This document shows, piece by piece, positions 34,442 to 42,906 of a DNA stretch of 64,000 nucleotides; the first letter of the stretch is position 1, and every line of letters begins with the position of its first letter. The notes beneath the pieces are model-generated. The model worked only from the letters and a program-made list of their open reading frames with translations, made no database searches and was not told where the DNA came from. Position numbers and translations under genes: made by a program. This DNA is from Lachnoclostridium sp. An118. Lineage in GTDB: Bacteria; Bacillota; Clostridia; Lachnospirales; Lachnospiraceae. The stretch spans positions 58,416-122,415 of the forward strand of contig NZ_NFLQ01000009.1 of NCBI RefSeq assembly GCF_002160985.1. Direction: 5' to 3'.

Positions 34442-36157
34442 ATGCGAAAAAAATGTACTGCCCTTATCCTTCTGCTTTCCATCCTTCTCCCGGCTCTGGC
34501 CTCCTGCGGCCATCTTCCCGTCCCCGACGAAGATGCTCTCTTCCGGCAGTTTACCCTGGATCTTTTCCGTCAGGAAGTGTCCGCTGACACCATCACCCTG
34601 CACTATACAGTACAGGAGCCGGAAAGCTACGGCATCCAGGATACACCGGCGAGCCTTGGCTCTTTCAGCACCGACACAGCTGTCTCCGCCGCATCTATCG
34701 AGAACTGCCTTTCCCTCCTTCAGGATTTCAGATACAGAAAGCTCTCTCCGGAAAACCAGCTCACTTTCGATGTTCTCAAATCCTATCTGAAGACAGCCCT
34801 TTTGGGCGCCCCCTACACCCTCTACGAGGAACCATTAAGCCCTCTGACCGGGATCCAGTCCCAGCTTCCCATCCTTCTGTGCGAGTTCTCCTTTGACACA
34901 CCGGAGGACGTGGATACCTATCTGTCCCTCCTGGAGGAAATGCCGTCCTACTTTACGTCTCTCATCTCCTTTGAGCAGGCAAAAGCGGACGCCGGACTTT
35001 TTATGTCATCCCGGAATGCCCAGGACATTATCGACGAGTGCGCTGCCTTCACTGCACTCGGGGACAGCCATTACCTTTTTTCTTCCTTCATCTCCAGGCT
35101 GGAAGGACTATCGGATCTGCCCCCTGTTCAGAAAGAAGCCTGCATCTCCCAGCATCGGGATCTCATCTATGACTGCGTATTTCCCGCCTACAACCGGCTG
35201 GCCGCCGCCATAGCTGCCCTGAAGGACACCGGCACAAACGACGGAGGACTCTGCTACTATCCGGACGGAAAAAGATACTATGAATATATTGTGAAGAGGG
35301 ACACCGGCTCCGCCCGCACAGTCCCCCAGCTTCAGAACCTGACCCGCAGGCAGATGGCAGAGGATCTGTCTGCCATGCAGTCCGTGGCGCCTCTATCCGG
35401 CGAAGACTCTTCCTTTGCGCTGGCGGACAGCAGCCCGGAGGCCATCCTGGCAGACCTGAAAGAAAAGACAGCCGGGTCCTTTCCCTCTCTGCCGGAGGTA
35501 ACCACCGAGATCAAATTCGTGCAGGAGGAGATGGCTGAATATGTAAGCCCTGCCTTCTACATGGTTCCCCCGGTGGACAATTCCCAGGAGAACGTGATCT
35601 ACATCAACCGGGGACATCTCCCGGACGACCTGACTCTCTTCACCACACTGGCCCACGAGGGCTACCCGGGGCATCTCTACCAGAACGTGTACTATGCCTC
35701 CACAGATCCGGATCCCATCCGCAGTCTCCTCTCCTTTGGCGGCTACACGGAGGGCTGGGCCACCTATGTGGAGATGCTCTCCTACTACTTCACCGGTATA
35801 GATGAAGACAGAGCTCTCCTGGAGCAGAAAAATGCTTCCCTCATCCTGGGACTCTACGCCCTTGCCGACATGGGTATCCACTACGACGGATGGTCCCTCA
35901 CCGAGACGGTCTCTTTTTTCCGGAGTTTCGGCATTACGGACATAGAGACAATCCGGGAGATCTACGACCTCATCATCGGGGATCCCGGTAATTATCTGAA
36001 ATACTATATCGGGTATGTGGAATTTCTGGAACTGAAAAAGACAGCTGTAAAAGAGTGGGGAGAGGATTTCTCCCAGAAGCGTTTCCACAGGGCGGTGCTG
36101 GACACAGGGCCTGCGCCGTTTGAGATCGTGGAGAAGGCGGTGAAGGAGAAAAAATAG
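34442..36157 (+). CDS. DUF885 lipoprotein, putative metallopeptidase
   Basis: 571 residues. Lipoprotein signal MRKKCTALILLLSILLPALASC with lipobox ALASC. The DUF885 domain fills the rest; the metal-binding motif is HEGYPGH (about residues 403-409) in TTLAHEGYPGHLYQNVYY, followed by the glutamate context YTEGWATYVEML. These match zinc carboxypeptidase-like DUF885 proteins. It would act outside the membrane on peptides, but the substrate is unknown. AGGAGG ribosome site before ATG. Its 3-prime end was fused against the tail of a HipT-like gene: that convergent frame runs about 150 bases antisense into this gene. Confidence 0.9.
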   Translation: MRKKCTALILLLSILLPALASCGHLPVPDEDALFRQFTLDLFRQEVSADTITLHYTVQEPESYGIQDTPASLGSFSTDTAVSAASIENCLSLLQDFRYRKLSPENQLTFDVLKSYLKTALLGAPYTLYEEPLSPLTGIQSQLPILLCEFSFDTPEDVDTYLSLLEEMPSYFTSLISFEQAKADAGLFMSSRNAQDIIDECAAFTALGDSHYLFSSFISRLEGLSDLPPVQKEACISQHRDLIYDCVFPAYNRLAAAIAALKDTGTNDGGLCYYPDGKRYYEYIVKRDTGSARTVPQLQNLTRRQMAEDLSAMQSVAPLSGEDSSFALADSSPEAILADLKEKTAGSFPSLPEVTTEIKFVQEEMAEYVSPAFYMVPPVDNSQENVIYINRGHLPDDLTLFTTLAHEGYPGHLYQNVYYASTDPDPIRSLLSFGGYTEGWATYVEMLSYYFTGIDEDRALLEQKNASLILGLYALADMGIHYDGWSLTETVSFFRSFGITDIETIREIYDLIIGDPGNYLKYYIGYVEFLELKKTAVKEWGEDFSQKRFHRAVLDTGPAPFEIVEKAVKEKK

Positions 36158-36777
36158 GAACGGAACATCTTTGCAATGCATTTTTCCAAATCTTCTCCCA
36201 GGGGAAAGTCAGTCATTGTATCCGCAAGTAAAGCCAGTCCATGATCGAAATAAGGGCAATGTCGAAACCGTCTGGTTTCCGGGTGATAGACTACCCCAAT
36301 ATTATTGGTATGCCTGTCCTCATTCAGAAAAAAAGCGTCTATCTCCAGCATAGCTGTAAGATATTTCCCAAAATCTGTCATTCCTGTGATCTCTGCGATC
36401 GCATTGGCCAAATAACAGATCCGCTCCTTCACGTCCGCCATAGAAGCCATGGTCCTTGCCGCACTTTTCCCTGTGTACAGACGGATCAGCTTTTCGACTG
36501 TGATAAGAGACTCTCCCTCTATTAAGAAGCTCCTGCTCCTGCATCCGGTATACACATGTGATTTAAACTCCATTTTCATCGGTTCATAGTCAACGGCTGC
36601 CAAAATATCCGAGCGGGACAGAAGAGATGATACGACTGTCTCCGTCAGCCCTTCATAGCCCATGCAGTCTGCCTTATACCAGTATATTCCATCCTTTGCC
36701 TTCAGCTGGTTTCCCTTTGATGAGTGCCCCCTCAGATCATCCCGGTTCAGAATATCCAGCTTTATCCATTCTGACAT
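36004..36777 (-). pseudogene. Truncated HipT/CtkA-like kinase
   Basis: Start at the ATG 36777 with GGGAGG seven bases upstream. About 205 residues are HipA-like kinase: GNQLKAKDGIYWYKADCMGYEGL at the nucleotide lobe (KAKDG, WYKAD), catalytic NEDRHTNNIGV (H-R-D-N type) and YFDHGLALL as the metal loop. At about 36160 homology stops, and the frame continues only as antisense of the DUF885 gene (SYFFSFTAFSTISN...). The C-terminal helical lobe is missing, so toxicity is probably lost. It is the third gene of an HTH - small protein - kinase cassette, like HipB-HipS-HipT. Confidence 0.75.
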
Positions 36778-37019
36778 AACGCATCCTCCCTGTAATGTAT
36801 TCTGATCCACTGATCGTCCTCAGCCATTCTTCCTTTTGTCTCTTCTATGATCAGCATGGGATCGTAAAAGTCGACACCCATATCTCTCAGAAGCTCCTTT
36901 AAGTGAAACCTTGTCCCGGGAACACATCTGTCCTCCAGAAACTCCCTGAATTCTTCCCATCCGGGAGTTTTGTTGACGCCAAAAGCTGTCAGGGGAAGCT
37001 GATCCGTACGATTTTCCAC
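36762..37019 (-). CDS. HipS-like small partner protein
   Basis: 85 residues, beginning with a GTG inside the end of the HTH gene (31-base overlap). Motifs: LTAFGVNKTPGWEEFREFLED, CVPGTRFHLKELLRDMG, then GRMAEDDQWIRIHYRED. Size, order and tight overlap with a HipA-like kinase match the HipS subunit of tripartite HipBST toxin-antitoxin systems, where a piece of the N-lobe is a separate protein that neutralises the kinase. Assignment rests on context and on memory of CtkA-type neighbours. It ends 16 bases inside the kinase gene. Confidence 0.65.
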   Translation of the reverse strand: MENRTDQLPLTAFGVNKTPGWEEFREFLEDRCVPGTRFHLKELLRDMGVDFYDPMLIIEETKGRMAEDDQWIRIHYREDALCQNG

Positions 37020-37306
37020 ATAGACCGCCTGATCTCTTCAACATACCGATAGACAGTAGGACGGCTGACAGACAGTTCTCTTGCAATCCTTGCAACGGAA
37101 ACACCCTTCCGGTACATTCTCCGTATGGTATCAGCCTTTTCCTCTTTCAGCCCTTTTCTCCCGGCTCCCCTGGGGTTTACCGGCCTGACTCCGCGCATCA
37201 GATTATCGTACTTCTTCGCCTTTTTCATAATTTTCTTCCATTGCTCCGGATCGTCCGTCCCGAAGATTTCCAGGCACTTACAAAGAAGCTTTTGCTCTTT
37301 CTCCAT
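36989..37306 (-). CDS. Helix-turn-helix regulator of the HipBST-like cassette
   Basis: 105 residues. A charged N-terminal half (CLEIFGTDDPEQWKKIMKKAKKYDNLMRG) and a C-terminal resolvase-like helix-turn-helix: KADTIRRMYRKGVSVARIARELSVSRPTVYRYV, whose recognition helix is SRPTVYRYV. Ribosome site AGGGAG before ATG. First gene of a three-gene operon with overlapping ends, so it is likely the DNA-binding autoregulator. It differs from the XRE-type HipB usual in such systems. Confidence 0.8.
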   Translation of the reverse strand: MEKEQKLLCKCLEIFGTDDPEQWKKIMKKAKKYDNLMRGVRPVNPRGAGRKGLKEEKADTIRRMYRKGVSVARIARELSVSRPTVYRYVEEIRRSMWKIVRISFP

Positions 37307-37522
37307 ACCGCTCCCTCCCTTCTATTCTCAGGATATCATAAGGCTTTTATATGTAAATAAATTAATTTTTTTACTTTTGCTTTTTGTCTTGTTTCTCTTT
37401 GCGCATATAGATATTTCCTCATAAATATGCTATGTTATTCTAAGCAGGCCTCCTCCCGGAGCCCTCCAGATCCGCACATAAAACCGCCGGCTGCCCGGCT
37501 TTCACAGAAAGGAACAAGACTT

Positions 37523-37990
37523 ATGAAAATAGAAATCCCCGGCTACCCATCACTGGACCTGAAATATCTTCTTCTGGACTACAACGGCACCATCGCCCTG
37601 GACGGCATCATCTCAGAGGCTGTTGCCAACAAGATCCGTCAGCTCTCTGACCTGTTCCAGATCTACGTGCTGACGGCTGACACAAACGGCACTGCCCGCC
37701 AGATGTGCGAGGGCCTGCCGGTGGAGATACTGACCTTCCCAAACGACGCCGCCATGCAGGAAAAGCAGAATATCCTCTATTCCCTTGGCAAGGAGAACTG
37801 CGCTGCCATCGGCAACGGGCGCAACGATCTTCTCATGTGCCGGGAGGCCGCCTTCTCCGTCTCTGTCCTTGGTCAGGAGGGCATGTACGGAAGACTTATG
37901 ACTGCAACGGACCTGTGCGTCCCCTCTGTCCTGGACGCCCTGGAGCTCTTCCTGAAGCCCCACCGCATCATCGCATCGCTGCGGGGATGA
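37523..37990 (+). CDS. HAD-superfamily soluble P-type ATPase-like protein
   Basis: 155 residues from the ATG with GAAAGGAAC upstream. HAD motifs: D19 in LLLDYNGT (the usual second Asp is Asn, as in P-type ATPase-like HADs), VLTADTNGTA as motif II, and GNGRNDLLM as motif IV. This matches the small soluble P-type ATPase-like family; the physiological substrate is unknown. The frame is open upstream, but conserved sequence starts here. Nearby genes give no hint. A terminator-like hairpin lies 120 bases downstream. Confidence 0.88.
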   Translation: MKIEIPGYPSLDLKYLLLDYNGTIALDGIISEAVANKIRQLSDLFQIYVLTADTNGTARQMCEGLPVEILTFPNDAAMQEKQNILYSLGKENCAAIGNGRNDLLMCREAAFSVSVLGQEGMYGRLMTATDLCVPSVLDALELFLKPHRIIASLRG

Positions 37991-38112
37991 TCAGAAAACA
38001 GTATATGCCGTTTTTTCTGCTTGTTTTCTCCAGTATATTATGTTATATTGATAATAGAAAAGGGAAACCACAAGCGGCTACCCTCGATAGTTTGACAAAA
38101 CTTTTATAGCTT

Positions 38113-38151
38113 AGTCGTCACTATGGTCAGATAGTGGCGGCTACTTTTTTT
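38113..38151 (+). terminator. Hairpin with T run, possibly shared by both strands
   Basis: AGTCGTCACTAT (38113-38124) pairs with ATAGTGGCGGCT (38131-38142) with two G-T pairs, then a run of seven T. It also overlaps the end of a short hydrophobic reading frame on the minus strand (38141-38218). Confidence 0.65.
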
Positions 38152-38218
38152 CTCTGAAGATCTGATAACATAGACCTACAAGGGCTACAATGAATATCAA
38201 AAGCTGGATTAAATCAAC
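38141..38218 (-). other. Hydrophobic 25-codon frame resembling a type I toxin
   Basis: The minus strand reads VDLIQLLIFIVALVGLCYQI followed by FREKK and a stop. One membrane helix with a basic tail is typical of small holin-like type I toxins of Firmicutes. However, the first codon is GTT, and no start codon or ribosome site fits, so it may be a relic. It overlaps a hairpin region, as such toxin/antisense loci do. Confidence 0.35.
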
Positions 38219-38228
38219 ATAATTCTCC

Positions 38229-38759
38229 CTATCCCATCATCCCCGCCGCCAGCACCACGCTGGCCGCCAGCCCGGCAAATGTGGCGATAAGGGCGCCCGC
38301 CAGAGTAAACCTTGTCTTTGTCACCTTTGCCGTCATAAAATACACGCTCATGGTATAGAAAATGGTCTCCGTGCAGGACATGCTGATGGAAGCCACAAGC
38401 CCTATGTAGGTGTCTGTGCCAAATTCCTTGAAAATATCCAGGAGAAGCCCGGTGGCCGCCGAGGAGGAAAACATTTTCACGGCAGTGAGCGGCACCAGCT
38501 CTCCCGGAAATCCAATATAGTCTGTCATCCTCCCGAGCTGAGAGGCCAGCATATCCAGAAATCCCGACGCTCTCAGGATACCCACCGCGATCATCAGCGC
38601 CACCATGGTAGGCATGATCTTCACCACAATGTGAAATCCGCTGTTTGCCCCCTCGATAAACGCATCGTACACCTGCACCCGCCTGGACACCCCAAAGCAG
38701 ACGACCCCCAGTATCACCACAGGGATGATCATATTTGAGATGATCATAAATATTTCCAT
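38229..38759 (-). CDS. spmB: Spore maturation protein B
   Basis: 176 residues, about five membrane helices. It belongs to the nucleoside-recognition (Gate) domain family: GANSGFHIVVKIMPTMVALMIAVG and FPGELVPLTAVKMFSSSAATGL, then GLVASISMSCTETIFYTMSVYF. SpmA/SpmB act in forespore dehydration in Bacillus. The partner spmA lies 3.4 kb away at 42168-42788 on the same strand, with other genes between, although the two are normally adjacent. Intact and of normal length. Confidence 0.93.
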   Translation of the reverse strand: MEIFMIISNMIIPVVILGVVCFGVSRRVQVYDAFIEGANSGFHIVVKIMPTMVALMIAVGILRASGFLDMLASQLGRMTDYIGFPGELVPLTAVKMFSSSAATGLLLDIFKEFGTDTYIGLVASISMSCTETIFYTMSVYFMTAKVTKTRFTLAGALIATFAGLAASVVLAAGMMG

Positions 38760-38885
38760 CTACATCCCTCTTTCCACTGCTCACAGCTCTTTTACATCTC
38801 TTTTATGTATATGTGCCAATCTTGAAAACAATCTCAAAAAAGTCTATACTATTTACAGAAATTTCACACAGCAGAAGGTGATCTC

Positions 38886-40274
38886 ATGCAGCATACAGCA
38901 CAGAATACAAGCGATTTCAGCAAGGGGAGTGTGGCCGGAAATATCCTTAGGCTCGCCGTCCCCATGACCTGCGCGCAGCTCATCAACGTCTTATATAATG
39001 TGGTGGACCGGATCTACATCGGCCACATCCCCCACACCTCTACCCAGGCACTGACCGGAATAGGGCTCACCCTTCCTGTCATCACCATCATCACTGCCTT
39101 TGCCAACCTGTTCGGCACAGGCGGCGCCCCTCTTTTCTCCATTGCAAGGGGCGGCGGCGAGACAGAAAAGGCAAAAAAGATCATGGCAAACTCCTTTACC
39201 ATGCTTCTTGTAAGCGGCCTGATACTGGCTGTCCTGTGCTATGTTTTCCGTCGTCCGCTGATGTATCTTTTTGGCGCCAGCGACGTGACCTACCCCTATG
39301 CGGACGCCTACCTCACCATTTACCTGTGCGGCACTCTCTTTGTGATGGTAAGCCTTGGCATGAACAACTTTATCAACGCCCAGGGGTTCGGAGTCACAGG
39401 AATGCTCTCCGTGTCTATCGGGGCTGTGCTGAACCTGGTCCTTGACCCTCTTTTTATCTTCGTGTTCGGCATGGGCGTCCGGGGAGCCGCGCTGGCCACC
39501 ATCATCTCCCAGTTCGTCTCCGCTGTGTGGGTCTTCCATTTCCTCACCGGGAAGAAGGCGGTGATCACTCTGTCGCCCGCTTACATGAAACCGGAGCCGG
39601 CTGTCATAAAGAAAATTACCGGACTGGGACTGTCCGGCTTTATCATGTCCATCACAAACGGCTCTGTCCAGATCATGTGCAATGCCACCCTGCAGCGCTA
39701 CGGCGGCGACCTGTACGTGGGCATCATGACGGTCATCAACTCCGTGCGTGAGATCATCACCATGCCCGCCAACGGGCTGACAAACGGCGCCCAGCCTGTC
39801 ATGAGCTTCAACTACGGCGCCGGGGAATACAAACGGGTAAAATCGGCGATCAAATTCACCTCCTGGGCGTGTATTGTATTTTCCTTTTTTGCCTGGGCCC
39901 TTTTGTTTTTCTTCCCCCACTTTTTCATCCACCTCTTCAACAGTGACCCGGAGCTCATCGAGAAGGGCGTGCCCGCCATGCGCATCTACTTTGCCGGCAT
40001 TTTTATGATGTCCCTGCAGTTTGCCGGTCAGTCCACAGCCGTGGCTCTCGGCCGCTCAAAGCAGGCCGTCTTCTTCTCCCTGTTCCGGAAGGTAATCATC
40101 GTGATCCCGCTCACCCTGCTGCTTCCGGCCGTAGGCGGCCTTGGCACGGACGGCGTGTTCCTGGCAGAGCCCATCTCCAACTTTGTGGGCGGCACAGCCT
40201 GCTTTGTCACCATGCTGCTGACGGTGTGGCCTATGCTCAGTCGGAAGGAAAAAGAGGCAAAAAACACTCTTTAA
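38886..40274 (+). CDS. MATE-family efflux transporter
   Basis: 462 residues with twelve membrane helices in two MatE halves: PMTCAQLINVLYNVVDRIYIGH at the start and ITGLGLSGFIMSITNGSVQI at the start of half 2. It exports drugs or metabolites in exchange for Na+ or H+. Ribosome site AAGGTGATC before ATG. It is the only plus-strand gene between spmA and spmB. Substrate not predictable. Confidence 0.94.
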   Translation: MQHTAQNTSDFSKGSVAGNILRLAVPMTCAQLINVLYNVVDRIYIGHIPHTSTQALTGIGLTLPVITIITAFANLFGTGGAPLFSIARGGGETEKAKKIMANSFTMLLVSGLILAVLCYVFRRPLMYLFGASDVTYPYADAYLTIYLCGTLFVMVSLGMNNFINAQGFGVTGMLSVSIGAVLNLVLDPLFIFVFGMGVRGAALATIISQFVSAVWVFHFLTGKKAVITLSPAYMKPEPAVIKKITGLGLSGFIMSITNGSVQIMCNATLQRYGGDLYVGIMTVINSVREIITMPANGLTNGAQPVMSFNYGAGEYKRVKSAIKFTSWACIVFSFFAWALLFFFPHFFIHLFNSDPELIEKGVPAMRIYFAGIFMMSLQFAGQSTAVALGRSKQAVFFSLFRKVIIVIPLTLLLPAVGGLGTDGVFLAEPISNFVGGTACFVTMLLTVWPMLSRKEKEAKNTL

Positions 40275-40356
40275 TAACATCACAGAAGCCGGAACACCAA
40301 AATGGAGTCCGGCTTCCTCTTTTATCCTTGATCCCTTTCCCTATATCATTACAAAT

Positions 40357-42021
40357 TTATTCTACCACTTTATATTTCGAATACTTTCCTCCACAGAAAA
40401 GTTCAAGTTTTCCATCCTTTCTAAGCTGTTTGATCACGGCATATGCCTGTGACGGAGAAATCTTCAGCAATTCCACAATATCCTGTTTTGTAATAATCCC
40501 ATCCTGCGCCTTAGCCAGCTTCATCACCAGCTCCGGATATCTGATACGATCGATATCTGTCTGACGTACATACTGTATCGTTTCTTTTTTCTCCCGATAT
40601 ATTTTTTTACCAAGCATAAATGTGCGGTATTTCCCTTTTCCGGAAGCCTCTATCAGACCTGACTCTGTCATGCGTTCCAGGGATGACCGTATCTTATTTT
40701 CACTTAGATTTGTAACCTCCATGATCCTTTCAATCGTTGCACGCCGCTCACTGTTTAATAGTGATAGGATCATCAATGTATAAATAGATAAAGATTTCCC
40801 CTGTCTGTTCTGTTCATCTGCCACAAATTTTGCAAAAGGAATATCTGCTTTTGCTCTCTGAATAAACAGCTTGACCATTCTGCTTGTAGACTCCGAATAA
40901 TCCGGCCATGGCCTGCCGAACATGATCGAACCTTCATATATTCTATCAATCCCCCTTCCAGTCTTTTCGGCCAAGCCTATTCTTTTCATGGCATCGGCAA
41001 GTGCCGGATTTCTTCCGTGCGGCTCAACTGTCAAAAGATTTTTGAGATTTACTCCATCTATAAATCCGCCTGGATTGCTGATGACCATTCCCTCGTCATC
41101 AATTAGCACGCGAACATTCCCAAGCATCGTATAATCCCGATGACAAAACGCATTGACTAAGGCTTCTCTAAAGGCCGCCCAGTCAAACTCCGGAATTGGA
41201 ATTCTGAATAATCCATACTCCGTCTCCCTTTCAGGATTCCACGCTTTCAGATATGTCTCATATGTTTCAAATAATTCAAGCAGCGGCTTACTGCTGTCTT
41301 CATTCATTCTGATCGCTGTACCTTCAAGTACCTGAAAAGAAGATTTGGCTGTTGGCATTAACTCTGCGATTCGTTCTTCTTTACCTATAAGCAACATCCC
41401 AGCTACTGTAGGTACATATTTTCCATTCACTTCCATTACTATGTGTAAAGCAATATCCAGCTCGTCATCCGGCAATGCCAACAGGCTTTTTTCACCTCCC
41501 TGTCTTGTCTGAATGATCTTGCGCAATCTGACACGCTGATTGGGATCCAGATCATCCAATGTTGCTCCTGCAAGCGGCCGGGCCGAGTAATCAAGCATCC
41601 CCAACTCTGATAATCTTGAAGGTATTTCATAGGAATACATAGGAACTACTTCCGGACTTCCATCTAATTTTAATCTTCGGCGGAGAATTTTCCCAGAAGA
41701 TGTCGATACGATCATTCGGCTTCTTGGGATTTCAATCTTTAATATATCCTTTCCATCTTCATCAATTATTTCCGCTCTCACTGACACGGGCGGAACCGTA
41801 CTGTTTGCTATCAAAGCCGTAACTCCTACTGCATCCTTATGCTTCTTATGAACCCCTGTAACCACGCCGTTATCCTCTACACCAAGATATAAGACTCCTC
41901 CGACTGTATTTGTCATTCCAACGATCTCTTCAATTAAATCGTGGTCTGAGTATCCTTTTAAATCACTTTTAAATTCTATTTCCAAACTTTCAGCTACAGG
42001 AATTGTACGCATTTGTTCCAC
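40357..42021 (-). CDS. AlbA (Schlafen-type) domain transcriptional regulator/ATPase
   Basis: 554 residues. N-terminal AlbA_2 domain (about 10-130: ESLEIEFKSDLKGYSDHDLIEEIVGM, GGVLYLGVEDNG), a middle ATPase-like part (about 270-400: DWAAFREALVNAFCHRDYTMLGNV, GRNPALADAMKRIGLAEKTGRGIDRIYE), then C-terminal winged-helix segments (TIERIMEVTNLSENKIRSSLERM; ITKQDIVELLKISPSQAYAVIKQL). Proteins of this type are often called RecG-like helicases, but no helicase motif is present. Some act in defence. Upstream lies a large nested inverted repeat that may be its operator. It sits between the two spm genes. Confidence 0.88.
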   Translation of the reverse strand: MEQMRTIPVAESLEIEFKSDLKGYSDHDLIEEIVGMTNTVGGVLYLGVEDNGVVTGVHKKHKDAVGVTALIANSTVPPVSVRAEIIDEDGKDILKIEIPRSRMIVSTSSGKILRRRLKLDGSPEVVPMYSYEIPSRLSELGMLDYSARPLAGATLDDLDPNQRVRLRKIIQTRQGGEKSLLALPDDELDIALHIVMEVNGKYVPTVAGMLLIGKEERIAELMPTAKSSFQVLEGTAIRMNEDSSKPLLELFETYETYLKAWNPERETEYGLFRIPIPEFDWAAFREALVNAFCHRDYTMLGNVRVLIDDEGMVISNPGGFIDGVNLKNLLTVEPHGRNPALADAMKRIGLAEKTGRGIDRIYEGSIMFGRPWPDYSESTSRMVKLFIQRAKADIPFAKFVADEQNRQGKSLSIYTLMILSLLNSERRATIERIMEVTNLSENKIRSSLERMTESGLIEASGKGKYRTFMLGKKIYREKKETIQYVRQTDIDRIRYPELVMKLAKAQDGIITKQDIVELLKISPSQAYAVIKQLRKDGKLELFCGGKYSKYKVVE

Positions 42022-42049
42022 CTCACATTTCTGAATATAACAATTTCCT

Positions 42050-42128
42050 AATTTGATTTTAACGCATTTTAACTCGATTGTCGAGTTAAATTTATTATTC
42101 TACTTTTTATTTGCGTTAAAATCAAATT
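42050..42128. repeat. Nested perfect inverted repeats
   Basis: Outer arms of 17 bp, AATTTGATTTTAACGCA (42050-42066) and TGCGTTAAAATCAAATT (42112-42128), are perfectly complementary. Inside is a second perfect repeat TTTAACTCGA-ttg-TCGAGTTAAA (42068-42090). The 79-bp unit lies between the AlbA-domain gene start and the spmA end. It may be an operator, a small MITE-like insertion or an RNA hairpin. Confidence 0.75.
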
Positions 42129-42167
42129 AAAATAAATTGCCATACCAGATAACATTAAAGAAAAATT

Positions 42168-42788
42168 TCACACCCTTCTCCTTTTTCTCTCCATCACCCT
42201 GCAAAACAGGATCGCTGCCCCTGTGCTCACCGACGTGGCCAGTATCCCGGCCCCCACGATAGCCGCCGGGTTCACGCTCCCGTACTGGCTGCGGTAGGCG
42301 ATCACATTCACCGGGATGAGCTGGAGAGAAGAAATGTTGATGATCAGAAAGGTACACATCTCGTTGCTGGCAATCCCCCGTTTCCTTGCAGGGCCTGCTG
42401 CCCGTCCTGCCCTTCTGTCCTCCTCCAGATTTTCCAGTTCCGCCATAGCCCTAAGCCCCGCCGGCGTGGCCGCCCAGCCAAGCCCCAGCACATTGGCGAT
42501 GAAATTGGTGGCGATATGCTCCCTCGCCGGATGCCCGGCCGGCAGTCCCGGGAAAAGGAACTTAAGCACCGGCGCCATCCGCCCTGTCAGCGCCCGGATC
42601 ATCCCGCCCCTCCGGGCAATCTCCATGAGCCCTGTCCAGAAGGCCATCACCCCTGCCATGGTGATGCACAGAGTGATGGCCTCTTTGGATGAGTCCAGCG
42701 CCGCGTTCGTCACCTCCACGATGTTTCCCGTACACGCCGCATACACGATGCCGACGATGATCATTCCCGCCCAGAGATAGTTCAGCAT
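42168..42788 (-). CDS. spmA: Spore maturation protein A
   Basis: 206 residues from the ATG at 42788, which follows GGGGGGAC; the frame opens slightly upstream. Membrane protein of the Gate family: GVMAFWTGLMEIARRGGMIRAL, ATNFIANVLGLGWAATPAGLRAM, MCTFLIINISSLQLIPVNVIAYRS, the last being typical of SpmA. It works with SpmB in spore core dehydration. The C-terminus is basic (RVMERKRRRV). It is separated from spmB by 3.4 kb. Confidence 0.94.
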   Translation of the reverse strand: MLNYLWAGMIIVGIVYAACTGNIVEVTNAALDSSKEAITLCITMAGVMAFWTGLMEIARRGGMIRALTGRMAPVLKFLFPGLPAGHPAREHIATNFIANVLGLGWAATPAGLRAMAELENLEEDRRAGRAAGPARKRGIASNEMCTFLIINISSLQLIPVNVIAYRSQYGSVNPAAIVGAGILATSVSTGAAILFCRVMERKRRRV

Positions 42789-42906
42789 GTCTGTCCCCCC
42801 TGTAAAAATCATCCTTTTTATATCCTATGAAAAAAACGGGCGGATATACCGCCCGTCTTTTCCATCTGCCGCCATATCCCGGCTCCTCTATTTTCTGTCC
42901 GTCTCC

